Shown here one piece after another: positions 50,714 to 60,848 of a stretch of 64,000 nucleotides of DNA. The DNA comes from JACVRW01 sp963819115. GTDB lineage: Bacteria > Actinomycetota > Thermoleophilia > Solirubrobacterales > Thermoleophilaceae. Position numbers and translations under genes: made by a program. The stretch lies in the NCBI GenBank assembly GCA_963819115.1, contig CAWFUR010000011.1, positions 744,001 to 808,000 of the forward strand, written 5' to 3'. Position 1 is the first letter of the stretch. Every line of letters begins with the position of its first letter. The notes beneath the pieces are model-generated. The model worked only from the letters and a program-made list of their open reading frames with translations, did no database searches and was not told the DNA's origin.

Positions 50714-51790
50714 GGTCCTTTGACCACGCGTGAAAGCGAAAATCATCGTCTGCTGGAGGCCGCGCGCCGCGGCGACGAGCACGCGTTCGCGCGGCTGGTG
50801 GAGCCGCGCCGGGCCAGGCTGCACGCCCACTGCTACCGGATGCTCGGCTCGGTGCAGGACGCCGAGGACGCGCTCCAGGACACCCTCCTAAGGGCATGGC
50901 GCGGCCTGCCGGGCTTCGACGGCAGGAGCGCCCTCTCCACGTGGCTGTACCGGGTGGCCACCAACGCCTGCCTGAACGCGATCAAGCGCCGGCCGCGGCG
51001 CGTGCTGCCGATCGACTACGGGCATCGCTCGTCCGATCCACACGACGCCGCGGCCGAGCCGACCCTCGAGCGGGTGTGGATCGAGCCGTATCCCGACGCC
51101 CCCGAAGACCGCTACGAGCAGCGAGAGAGCCTGGAGCTGGCCTTTGTGGCCGCCCTCCAGCACCTCCCGCCGAACCAGCGCGCGGCGCTGATCATGACCG
51201 AGGTGCTGGGATTCTCCGCACGCGAGGTGGCCGATACGCTCGAGACCACCACGGCATCGGTGAACAGCGCCCTCCAACGCGCCCGCAGGCACGTGGACGA
51301 GCAGGTTCCCGAGCAGAGTCAGCAGGCCACGCTTCGCGTGCTGGGGGACGAGGAGCTGAACTCGGTGGTGGAGCGCTACATGCAGGCCATGGAACGCGGA
51401 GACGTGGACGCCGTCGTGGGGCTGCTGAGCGACGACGCCCGCTGGTCAATGCCGCCCCAGCCGGCCTGGTTCGGCGGGCACGAGGCGATCGCCGCGTTCC
51501 TCACCGAGAACCCGTTCCGCTGGTTCCGCTGGCGCCTCGTGCCGACCCGGGCGAACGGTCAGGCAGCGACCGGGGGCTACTCGTGGAGCGAGGAGCGAGG
51601 GACCTGGGTGGCCCACTCGCTGGACGTGCTCACACTGCGGGGATCGCGCATCGCGGAGGTCACATCCTTCCTTGACGTGACCCGGCGCGGAGTGCAGGAC
51701 GAGCGCCTCAAGCCCTTCGTGGAGGACGGGATGTTCGAGCGCTTCGGCCTCCCGGCCGAGCTCCCGGGGGACACCGATGATTCTCGTTGA
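50708..51790 (+). CDS. ECF-type sigma factor with C-terminal SnoaL-like domain
   Basis: The start is GTG 50708 or TTG 50720, so about 350-360 residues. Region 2 (EHAFARLVEPRRARLHAHCYRMLGSVQDAEDALQDTLLRAWRGL) and region 4 (LPPNQRAALIMTEVLGFSAREVADTLETTTASVNSALQRARR) are complete. A helix-turn tail follows, then an NTF2-like domain (ELNSVVERYMQAMERGDVDAVVGLLSDDARWSMPPQ...). This layout is that of the SigX5/SigG group, where the tail may sense a ligand. No anti-sigma gene is adjacent. Targets are unknown. Its 5' end overlaps the divergent VOC gene. Confidence 0.92.
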   Translation: MHGPLTTRESENHRLLEAARRGDEHAFARLVEPRRARLHAHCYRMLGSVQDAEDALQDTLLRAWRGLPGFDGRSALSTWLYRVATNACLNAIKRRPRRVLPIDYGHRSSDPHDAAAEPTLERVWIEPYPDAPEDRYEQRESLELAFVAALQHLPPNQRAALIMTEVLGFSAREVADTLETTTASVNSALQRARRHVDEQVPEQSQQATLRVLGDEELNSVVERYMQAMERGDVDAVVGLLSDDARWSMPPQPAWFGGHEAIAAFLTENPFRWFRWRLVPTRANGQAATGGYSWSEERGTWVAHSLDVLTLRGSRIAEVTSFLDVTRRGVQDERLKPFVEDGMFERFGLPAELPGDTDDSR

Positions 51791-51837
51791 CGCCGGTTGT
51801 CCAAGGCCCTGAAACCGCCAAGCCAGGAGGAACCGAA

Positions 51838-52410
51838 ATGGGCAAGATCGTGGTATCGCAATTCACGTCCGTGGACGGCGTGGTGGAGGATCCCGGCGGA
51901 AGCGAGAACTTCGAGCGCGGCGGCTGGGCCTTCGACTTCGACCGCGGCGATGAGGGCGACAGGTTCAAGCTCGACGAGCTGATGGCCTCCGACGCCCTAC
52001 TGCTCGGGCGCGTCACCTACGAGGGCTTTGCCGACGCGTGGCCCTCCCGGGAGGGGGACTTCGCCGACAAGTTCAACGGGATGACCAAGTACGTGGTGTC
52101 CACGACGCTCACGGACCCCGAGTGGAACAACTCCACGGTAATAGGCGACGCCATCCCCGGCCAGGTGGCCGAGCTGAGGCAACAGCCGGGCGGGGACATC
52201 CTGGTCAACGGCAGCGTGCAGCTCGTTCAGACGCTGATCGAGCACGACCTGGTGGACGAGATCCGCCTGATGGTGTTCCCGCTCGTGCTGGGCGGGGGCA
52301 AGCGGATGTTCGGCGACACAACGGCCGCCAAGACGCTGAAGCTGACTGAATCCAAGCCCGTGGGCCCGGACGGCGTGGTGGTGCTCACCTACGCGCCCGG
52401 GCCCACGTAG
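51838..52410 (+). CDS. Dihydrofolate reductase-like (RibD C-terminal fold) protein
   Basis: The 190-residue protein starts at ATG 51838 behind CAGGAGG. It has the RibD/DHFR-like pattern MGKIVVSQFTSVDGVVEDPGG, LLLGRVTYEGFADAWP, TKYVVSTTLTDPEWNNSTVI, GGDILVNGSVQLVQTLIEHDLVDEIRLMVFPLVLGGGKRMFGD. This family reduces or binds a pteridine or pyrimidine with NADPH and is often annotated deaminase/reductase; the substrate is unknown. It follows the sigma factor by 47 bases and may be one of its targets or a co-transcribed neighbour. Confidence 0.88.
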   Translation: MGKIVVSQFTSVDGVVEDPGGSENFERGGWAFDFDRGDEGDRFKLDELMASDALLLGRVTYEGFADAWPSREGDFADKFNGMTKYVVSTTLTDPEWNNSTVIGDAIPGQVAELRQQPGGDILVNGSVQLVQTLIEHDLVDEIRLMVFPLVLGGGKRMFGDTTAAKTLKLTESKPVGPDGVVVLTYAPGPT

Positions 52411-52423
52411 GCCTCAGGACCCC

Positions 52424-53416
52424 CTAGGCGTTGCTCAGCTGGCGCTCGGTGGCCTGGAGGACGCCGGCGCGGTTCTTGTGCTTGCGCTCGTAGGTGCGCA
52501 CCGCCTTGATCCGGGTCTCGTCCGCCTCGGAGAGGGAGGCACGGACCTCGTCCACGCCGAGCTCGTCGTATCCGGCCCACGGCTCGTCAGCCTGCAGGGC
52601 ATCGATGCGGCCGGTGACGGTGGAGCGGTTCTGGTTCTTGCGCTCGTAGGCGTTCACCTTGGCCAGGTCGACCTGGGAGAGATCGGCGAGCTTGCCGATG
52701 ATGTCATCGACGCTGAGCGAGTCATAGCCCGCGATTGCGAGATCCGACTGGGAGGCCACGGCGCCCTTGACCGTGCCCTCGGCACGGGCCACGCCCGGCA
52801 CCTTGCGGGTTCGGCGAGCCGTGCGCTTGGCCGTCTTACGGACCTCGCGAACGGCGTCCGCGGCACCGGTCTCGGTCACGTCGTAGGACCCGTTGCCGTC
52901 GAACTCGGCCCTGGCCACTGCGTCGGTCAGGCGCGGGATCTCCTTCAGCAGGCGGTCGAGCATCCGCTGCTCGTCACGCAGTACCGAGGTGGCCAGACGC
53001 TCCGTCTGGCGGTCACCGGCGGTCCGGGCGAGGCGAGCCAGCGCGGTGTACGTGGCGATCTCCTGCGCCTCGGCGGCACACGAGTCCTTGGCGTTCTTGA
53101 GGACCTTCTCCTCGCCTCCGCTTCCGCGAACCAGGTCAACCGGCGTCTTGGTCAGCGCCAGGGCCTGCCCAATCACCGTCTGGACGAGTCCGAGGCCGAC
53201 CTGGAGAGGGTTGTGGCCCTGCCCGAGCTCGGCCAGGCGGCGCTCGATGCGCGCGGCGTGCCGGCGGGTCTCGCCGAGGTGCGTCTCGAGGCCGTCGCGG
53301 TACTGCCCGCTCGGGGTCATGGCGATCTGCGCCTGAAGCTGGCGTACCAGCGCGAGCTCCGATGCGTGCGCCTCGTTCAGGTACTGCACGATCTTCTGCT
53401 GCTGCTGCTCATTCAA
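52424..53416 (-). CDS. DUF892-like ferritin-fold protein with two C-terminal repeat modules
   Basis: The 330-residue protein has an N-terminal four-helix bundle: MNEQQQQKIVQYLNEAHASELALVRQLQAQIAM, THLGETRRHAARIERRLAELG, then DSCAAEAQEIATYTALARLA and a Glu/Asp-rich fourth helix with DEQRMLDRLLKEIP. Metal-type Glu/His residues are present, as in YciE/DUF892 proteins. A basic linker follows, and two copies of a module of about 47 residues (AGYDSLSVDDIIGKLADLSQ... YERKNQNRSTV and AGYDELGVDEVRASLSEADE... YERKHKNRAGV). It may be a stress protein that binds DNA or metal. Confidence 0.72.
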   Translation of the reverse strand: MNEQQQQKIVQYLNEAHASELALVRQLQAQIAMTPSGQYRDGLETHLGETRRHAARIERRLAELGQGHNPLQVGLGLVQTVIGQALALTKTPVDLVRGSGGEEKVLKNAKDSCAAEAQEIATYTALARLARTAGDRQTERLATSVLRDEQRMLDRLLKEIPRLTDAVARAEFDGNGSYDVTETGAADAVREVRKTAKRTARRTRKVPGVARAEGTVKGAVASQSDLAIAGYDSLSVDDIIGKLADLSQVDLAKVNAYERKNQNRSTVTGRIDALQADEPWAGYDELGVDEVRASLSEADETRIKAVRTYERKHKNRAGVLQATERQLSNA

Positions 53417-53498
53417 GGGAGGGACTCCTAGTGATTGGTACGTACAGGTACCGGTGTTCCGATCGCGGTCCCTCGTGGAACCCGCCAGCCCTCCGGGT

Positions 53499-53525
53499 AG
53501 GTGAGCGGACTACCGCTGCTCACCT
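53499..53525. terminator. GC-rich hairpin between the EAL-DICT gene and the DUF892 gene
   Basis: AGGTGAG (53499-53505) pairs with CTCACCT (53519-53525), and CGG with CCG inside, around ACTA. It lies downstream of the EAL-DICT gene (stop at 53580) on the minus strand. It has no T run, so terminator function is a guess. Confidence 0.4.
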
Positions 53526-53579
53526 GACCGTCCTCTGCTGCCCTGACACGGAGTGCCGCAAACACTCGCGGCGGCGAGG

Positions 53580-54863
53580 CTAGGTGAGAGGCTTCACGCG
53601 GCGCATCAGATCCCGCGCCACTTCCATGACCAGCGCCCGGTCGTACGTCACCGCGTAGTCGAAGCGGCGCTCGGCATCGGGACCGTCGTCGCCCAGGTCG
53701 CGTGCCACCAGCGCGGCGGCGAAGTGAGGGCTGACCACCACGACGTCCCATTCCCCCGTAACCGGGTCGTCCACGACGAGATCGGCGCCGCGCACCCCGG
53801 CCGCCGGCTCGGCGGAAAGGCCCTGGCCGAGCGCGACCACGAAGGCAGCCTGCTCCGCCAGCCGGGCATAGCGGGCCGCGCTCCGCCCGGTGAAGAAGCG
53901 AGCGTGCTCGAACGCGCCGATGATCACCGCCTCACCGCCGAGGGTCGCGGCCTGGTTCTCGAGATGGAGGCTGATGGCGTGAAGCAGGGGCTTGGTCGCG
54001 GGCCTGAGCCTGCGCGCGGATTCCACGATCTGGCAGGGCGAGCTGTCCGGGCCGCGGGGCGTGGGCTCGCTGAGGGTCGGGATCCCGGCGGGTGCCGGCC
54101 GGCCCATCGGAAGGTTGTCCGGACGGCCGAAGAGCCAGCCCTGGCCGAGCGTGGCCCCAAGGGCCCTCGCCGTCGTGAGGTGCTCCTCGTCCTCGATCCC
54201 TTCGGCCAGGACCACCGCTCCCGAGCGCTCCCTTTCGGCGTTCACCGCGTTCACGATCCCGGCGATGGCCACGTCGGGGTTCGCCTGCACCAGGCTCAGG
54301 TCGAGCTTGATCACGTCCGGGCGCACGAAGGGCATGAGCGCGAGCGAGCGATGGTCGGCGCCCACGTCGTCGAGCGCAACGCCCCACCCGCGGGCACGAA
54401 GTCCCTCGACCGCGTTGAGAAGCTCGGCAGGACGAAGGGCCAGGGCGCGCTCGGTGATCTCCACGAACAGCCGGAGGTGAGAGCCGGCCTTGGTCATCAG
54501 CTCCTCCGCCCACGGCGGGGTGCCGAGCCCGAGGACCTCGGGCTCGACGTTCACAAGGATGGTTCTGCCACGAGGCACGTCGGCGGCCTCAACGGCGCGC
54601 CATGCAGCGGCGCGGCATGCCCAGTCGAGCTCCGCCAGCAGTCCCTCCTGGCGCGCAACGGCGAACAGGCGGTCGGGCCGCTCCAACGAGCTTCCGACGG
54701 GTCCTCGGACAAGGGCCTCGTACGCCACCACGTCGCGATTGTCGAGCCGGACCACCGGCTGGAACAGGGCTCTCACGCCGTTGCCGGCGAGGGCGCGGCG
54801 GAGCAGTGCCGATTCCTCTCTCGTCGAAGTCTCGGTCTGCCTGGACTGCGTCTCTATTCCCAC
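53580..54863 (-). CDS. EAL-domain c-di-GMP phosphodiesterase with C-terminal DICT sensory domain
   Basis: The 427-residue protein has an EAL domain (about 25-265). All the motif residues are in place: YEALVRG (EAL), ILVNVEPEVL (Asn), LFVEITERAL (Glu), GVALDDVGADHRSL (DD), DVIKLDLS (Lys), LAEGIEDEEHL (Glu) and GQGWLFGRP. It should hydrolyse c-di-GMP. The rest matches DICT, a sensory domain seen with GGDEF and two-component proteins. It lies seven bases downstream of a REC-GGDEF gene on the same strand, so synthesis and breakdown are made from one transcript. Confidence 0.9.
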   Translation of the reverse strand: MGIETQSRQTETSTREESALLRRALAGNGVRALFQPVVRLDNRDVVAYEALVRGPVGSSLERPDRLFAVARQEGLLAELDWACRAAAWRAVEAADVPRGRTILVNVEPEVLGLGTPPWAEELMTKAGSHLRLFVEITERALALRPAELLNAVEGLRARGWGVALDDVGADHRSLALMPFVRPDVIKLDLSLVQANPDVAIAGIVNAVNAERERSGAVVLAEGIEDEEHLTTARALGATLGQGWLFGRPDNLPMGRPAPAGIPTLSEPTPRGPDSSPCQIVESARRLRPATKPLLHAISLHLENQAATLGGEAVIIGAFEHARFFTGRSAARYARLAEQAAFVVALGQGLSAEPAAGVRGADLVVDDPVTGEWDVVVVSPHFAAALVARDLGDDGPDAERRFDYAVTYDRALVMEVARDLMRRVKPLT

Positions 54864-54870
54864 AGACCGT

Positions 54871-55797
54871 CTATCGGGCGATCGGGGAGTGGCCTTGACC
54901 CGTTGGGACCACGGAGGCGTAGCGCCCGTCCGCGGTGGCGTAATGCCGTTGCGCCCGCTTGGCCCGGTACATCGCCTCGTCCGCCTGGCGAATCAAGAGC
55001 TCGGGCGGGGTGGCTCGGTTGCGTCCGAAGGCGATGCCGATGCTCGCGTGAGGGAGCACCTCGTGCCCGTCGATCCACACGGGTTCGGCCAGCGCCACGC
55101 CCATGCGCTCCGCGATGTCGAGGCCCTGATGCTCGTGCTCCAGCCCGTCGCACAGGACCAGGAACTCGTCGCCGCCGCAGCGCGCCACCGCGTCGCTCGG
55201 GCGCACGGCGTCGGAGAGACGATGCGCCACCTCGACGAGAAGGATGTCTCCGGCGTCGTGGCCGAGGGTGTCGTTCACCTGCTTGAAGCGGTCCATGTCC
55301 ACGAACATCACGCCGATGAGGTTCCCCGTGCGCTCCTCGCGGGCCAGGCCACGGGCCAGGCGATCGATGAACACCTCTCGGTTGGGCAGCCCGGTCAGGT
55401 GGTCGGAGAAGGCCTGCCGGCGCAGCTCGAGCTCCCGCTGCTTGCGCTCGCACGCGTAGCGGATCGAGCGCAGGAGGACCGGGCCGCTGGCGTTCGTCTT
55501 GAGCACGAAGTCCTGAGCTCCCTCCTGGACCGCCTGCATGGCCAGGGTCTCGCTCTCCTCCGCGCTGAGCACCACCACGGGAAGCTTTGAATCCAGCTCC
55601 TGCATCTGCCTCAGCGCCTCCAGGCCCGAAGCATCGGGCAGGCCGAGGTCCAGCACCACGCAGTCGATGTTGCCGGCCTCCACCTCCCGCGCCGCCCGGC
55701 TCAGTGAGCGCCGGACCACCAGGCAAACCTCGGGTCCGGCGGCCTCGGCCAGGGAGATCTCCACTCGCAGGGCCTGCACGCCGCTGTCCTCTACCAA
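54871..55797 (-). CDS. Receiver-GGDEF diguanylate cyclase
   Basis: The 308-residue frame has a REC domain with phospho-acceptor in VVLDLGLPD, LSAEE and VLKTNA. A GGDEF domain follows: FSDHLTGLPNREVF, VMFVDMDRFKQVNDTLGHDAGD, RPSD (I-site) exactly five residues before GGDEF, and a conserved end. It should make c-di-GMP and be feedback-inhibited. The first usable codon is TTG 55797, which removes part of the first REC strand. The frame upstream (ETVALPSPLRVLL) reads as coding but has no ATG/GTG/TTG. The most probable phosphodonors are the neighbouring kinases. Confidence 0.88.
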   Translation of the reverse strand: MVEDSGVQALRVEISLAEAAGPEVCLVVRRSLSRAAREVEAGNIDCVVLDLGLPDASGLEALRQMQELDSKLPVVVLSAEESETLAMQAVQEGAQDFVLKTNASGPVLLRSIRYACERKQRELELRRQAFSDHLTGLPNREVFIDRLARGLAREERTGNLIGVMFVDMDRFKQVNDTLGHDAGDILLVEVAHRLSDAVRPSDAVARCGGDEFLVLCDGLEHEHQGLDIAERMGVALAEPVWIDGHEVLPHASIGIAFGRNRATPPELLIRQADEAMYRAKRAQRHYATADGRYASVVPTGQGHSPIAR

Positions 55798-55991
55798 CAG
55801 AACTCGGAGGGGGGATGGAAGCGCGACCGTCTCTGGGCGGAGAGAGCTGGCGATGCTTGGACTATCGGACGCACGTAATTGGCACTTGAGCCGGGAGACG
55901 ACGCGTGCGCGCGAGGGCGCGGGCTAATCGAAGCGGCCCGACCTGCCGAAAAGTCTGTATCGAGCCCGCCCAAGCCCAACTCATATCCGCC

Positions 55992-56348
55992 GTGAACCCC
56001 GACGCGATCGACCCGGCCAAGGTGGCCGAGCTCGAGGAGCTCCAGGAGGGCCTGTTCAAGCGCCTCGCGGCGCTCTTCCTCGAAGAGCTGCCGCCAGACC
56101 TGGCCCGGTTGCGCGGAGCCCTCGGGGCGGGCGACGCCTCCGAGGTCAGGGAGACGGCGCACAAGATCAAGGGCAGCGCGGCCGCCGTGGGGGCGGTCGG
56201 AGTGTCCGGTGCCGCCGCTCACCTGGAGCAGATCGGCCGGGACGGCGACCTGTCCTCCGGAGACCCCGGACGGGTTCGCCTCGAGGAGTCGGCCGCGGAC
56301 CTGGCGGGCGCCCTCGGGCGAGTGGGCGCGGTACCACCCGCAGCCTGA
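55992..56348 (+). CDS. Histidine-phosphotransfer (HPt) domain protein
   Basis: GTG 55992 gives 118 residues (an upstream start at 55905 is possible). The HPt bundle is visible: VAELEELQEGLFKRLAALFLEELPPDLARLRGAL, RETAHKIKGSAAAVGAVGVSGAAAHLEQI. The phospho-His is in AHKIKGSAA. It should shuttle phosphate between receivers of the hybrid kinases in this cluster and the receivers at 54.9 and 63 kb. It stands 114 bases upstream of kaiC. Confidence 0.88.
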   Translation: MNPDAIDPAKVAELEELQEGLFKRLAALFLEELPPDLARLRGALGAGDASEVRETAHKIKGSAAAVGAVGVSGAAAHLEQIGRDGDLSSGDPGRVRLEESAADLAGALGRVGAVPPAA

Positions 56349-56462
56349 ACAGGACTGGGGGTCAAGGTCTCGGGCCGGACTACCGATGCACCCCCCACAT
56401 GGCCCCTTCCCTCTGAGGCGCCTACCCGAGACTCCGTCCCGCCGGGCGGAGGAGGAGCATCC

Positions 56463-58001
56463 ATGGTCACGGACACCGTGCAGGACCCGTCTTCGAGCGG
56501 GTTGGAGCTTCTGCCCAAGGCGGCGACTGGGATATCGGGGCTTGACGAGGTGACCGGCGGCGGACTGCCAAGGGCCCGCTCGACGCTCGTATGCGGTCCG
56601 GCGGGTTGCGGCAAGACGCTGCTGGGGATCGAGTTCCTGGTCCGCGGCATCACCGATTACGGCGAGCCCGGGGTGTTTGTGGCCTTCGAGGAGACGCGCG
56701 AGGACCTGATCGCGAACGTCGCCTCGCTCGGGTTCGACCTCGGCCGGTTCGAGGCCGAGGGTCAGCTCGCGCTCGACCACGTGGGTATCGATCCGAGCGA
56801 GATCGTGCAGTCGGGCGCCTGGGACCTCGAGGGCCTGTTCATCCGCCTCGGAGCCTCCATCGACGAGGTCGGCGCCAAGCGCGTGGTGATCGACACGATC
56901 GAGAACCTCTTCGCGGCCTTCCCCGACAGCGCGACCGTGCGCTCGGAGCTCCGCCGCCTGTTCCGCTGGCTCAAGGCCCGGGGGGTCACGGCGATCATCA
57001 CCGGTGAGCGCGGCACGGGGGCGCTCACACGCCACGGCATCGAGGAATACGTGTCGGATTGCGTGATCGTGCTCGACCACCGCGTGAGCGAGGAGACCTC
57101 CACGCGCCGACTGCGGGTGCTCAAGTACCGCGGCTCTCACCACGGGACCAACGAGTACCCGTTCCTCATCGGCAAAGCCGGGGTGACGGTGGTGCCCATC
57201 ACCTCGCTCGGCCTGGAGCACGACGCTTCCGGCGAGCGGCTGTCGATGGGCGTGGATCGCTTGGACGAGATGCTCGGCGGGCGCGGCGTGCTGCGCGGGA
57301 GCTCCATCCTCGTGAGCGGTACCGCGGGCACGGGCAAGTCCACCGTGGCCGCCCAGTTCTGCGACGCCGCATGCCAACGAGGCGAGCGGGCGCTCTACTT
57401 CGCCTTCGAGGAATCCGAGGCGCAGATCGTGCGCAACATGGGCTCGGTGGGCATGAACCTCCAGCGGTGGGTGGATCAGGGTCTGCTGCGGTTCAAATGC
57501 GCCCGGCCCAGCCTGCTGGGCCTCGAGGCCCATCTCTCGTCGATGCAGGACCTGGTCACGGAGTACGAGCCATCGGTGGTCGTGCTGGACCCGATCTCGG
57601 ATCTGCTCACCGCCGGGGCGAGCCGTGACGTGGCCGCGATGCTCACGCGGCAGGTGGACTTCCTGAAGGTTCGAGGTGTGACCGCGCTGTTCACGAGCCT
57701 GGACCAGGATCTTCAGCTCGAGGAGGCCAACCAACAGATTGCGGCGTTGATCGACGTCTGGCTGCTGATGACGTCCAAGGAGCACAACGGCGAGCGGAAC
57801 CGGGCGCTGTCGGTGCTCAAGGCCAGGGGAATGGCCCACTCCAACCAGGTTCGCGAGTTCCTGCTCACGTCCCAGGGGATAGACGTGGCCGGTATGCACG
57901 CGGTCGGGGAGGTCCTCACAGGGTCCGCCCGCGTCGCCCAGGAGGCGAGCCGGCTCTCGGAAGCCGATGTCCTGGCAGCGGGGACGCGATCGTCGCTGTG
58001 A
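56463..58001 (+). CDS. kaiC: KaiC-family two-domain ATPase
   Basis: The 512-residue protein has both KaiC ATPase halves. CI: GPAGCGKTLL (K51) and the catalytic Glu pair in VAFEETRED (E76/E77). CII: GTAGTGKST (K292) and FAFEESEAQ (E316/E317). Both Walker B regions (RVVIDTIENL; VVVLDPISDL) are present. In cyanobacterial KaiC the phosphorylation pair is S431/T432 within ISTITD; here the aligned residues in IAALID are A427/A428. It could keep ATPase and hexamer formation and bind KaiB. Its stop overlaps the next start (GTGA), so KaiB is co-translated. Confidence 0.95.
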   Translation: MVTDTVQDPSSSGLELLPKAATGISGLDEVTGGGLPRARSTLVCGPAGCGKTLLGIEFLVRGITDYGEPGVFVAFEETREDLIANVASLGFDLGRFEAEGQLALDHVGIDPSEIVQSGAWDLEGLFIRLGASIDEVGAKRVVIDTIENLFAAFPDSATVRSELRRLFRWLKARGVTAIITGERGTGALTRHGIEEYVSDCVIVLDHRVSEETSTRRLRVLKYRGSHHGTNEYPFLIGKAGVTVVPITSLGLEHDASGERLSMGVDRLDEMLGGRGVLRGSSILVSGTAGTGKSTVAAQFCDAACQRGERALYFAFEESEAQIVRNMGSVGMNLQRWVDQGLLRFKCARPSLLGLEAHLSSMQDLVTEYEPSVVVLDPISDLLTAGASRDVAAMLTRQVDFLKVRGVTALFTSLDQDLQLEEANQQIAALIDVWLLMTSKEHNGERNRALSVLKARGMAHSNQVREFLLTSQGIDVAGMHAVGEVLTGSARVAQEASRLSEADVLAAGTRSSL

Positions 58002-58315
58002 GCGCGACGCAGCACTCCACCGAGCACGAGCGGGCGGTCGCCTGCCACCTGCGCCTCTACGTGGCCGGCCAGTCGCCCAAGTCCCTTCGGGCCCTGGCCA
58101 ACCTCAAGCGACTGTGCGAGGAGCATCTGGACTCGGACTACGAGATCGAGGTGGTGGACCTGCTCGAGCAGCCGCGTCTTGCCGCGGGCGACGAGATCGT
58201 CGCGGTCCCCACCCTGGTGCGCCGTCTTCCCAAGCCGATGAGAAAGATCATCGGCGACCTCTCCGATCCGGAGCGCGTGATCGTCGGCCTCCAGCTCATG
58301 TCGAAGGACGGGTAG
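57998..58315 (+). CDS. kaiB: KaiB-family protein, first copy
   Basis: The 105-residue protein matches cyanobacterial KaiB along its whole length: HLRLYVAGQSPKSLRALANLKRLCEE, YEIEVVDLLEQPRLAAGDEIVAVPTLVRRLPKPMRKIIGDLSDPERVIVGL. The fold-switching segment keeps IIGDLSD. It starts with GTG 57998, overlapping the kaiC stop by four bases. It should bind the KaiC CI ring and regulate its ATPase. Confidence 0.95.
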   Translation: MSATQHSTEHERAVACHLRLYVAGQSPKSLRALANLKRLCEEHLDSDYEIEVVDLLEQPRLAAGDEIVAVPTLVRRLPKPMRKIIGDLSDPERVIVGLQLMSKDG

Positions 58316-58323
58316 GGGTGGAA

Positions 58324-58670
58324 ATGGACTCGGCACGCCAGCGGCTCGAGGACGCGTTGGCGGAGCTCGCGGACGAGAGCTACGAGCTCACGCTCTTCGT
58401 GAGCGGCGCGTCGACCGCATCGGCGCGGGCCGTTCGAAACGCCCGAGCTCTCTGCGAGGCCCACCTCGCGGGCCGGCACGAGCTGACCATCGTCGACATC
58501 AACCAGGACCCGGAGCTGGCGCGCGGCCGCCGCGTCCTGGCCACCCCGACCCTGCTCAAGAACCGTCCCGCCCCGGAGCGCATGCTTGTGGGCGACCTGT
58601 CCGACAGCGAGAGCGTGCTGGCCGCACTCAACATATACAGCGTGGAAGTGGCCGACCTGGATCCCGCCGC

Positions 58671-58674
<4 letters not shown>
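58324..58674 (+). CDS. KaiB-family protein, second divergent copy
   Basis: ATG 58324 (GGGGTGG ahead) gives 116 residues. The KaiB-like core is YELTLFVSGASTASARAVRNARALCEAHLAGRHELTIVDINQDPELARGRRVLATPTLLKNRPAPERMLVGDLSDSESVLAAL. It keeps TPTL and GDLSD but has an N-terminal helix extension (DSARQRLEDALAELADE). It lies nine bases after the first copy and overlaps the next kinase (GTGA). It could compete with the first KaiB or act as a thioredoxin-like adaptor for the kinase, as SasA's KaiB-like domain does. Confidence 0.9.
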
Positions 58675-60758
<2,084 letters not shown>

Positions 60759-60848
60759 GGGATCGACACCCGGGCGGGTCATCTGTTTAGTCCCCCGCCA
60801 TGAAGCGGGGACTTCCGGAGCGGGTGTGACCCGAACCGGAGCCGGGCC

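Noticed and set aside
55791..57899. About 700-codon minus-strand ORF opposite kaiC
   Set aside because: It is His/Arg-rich and without domains, opposite KaiC and HPt motifs that are plainly real.
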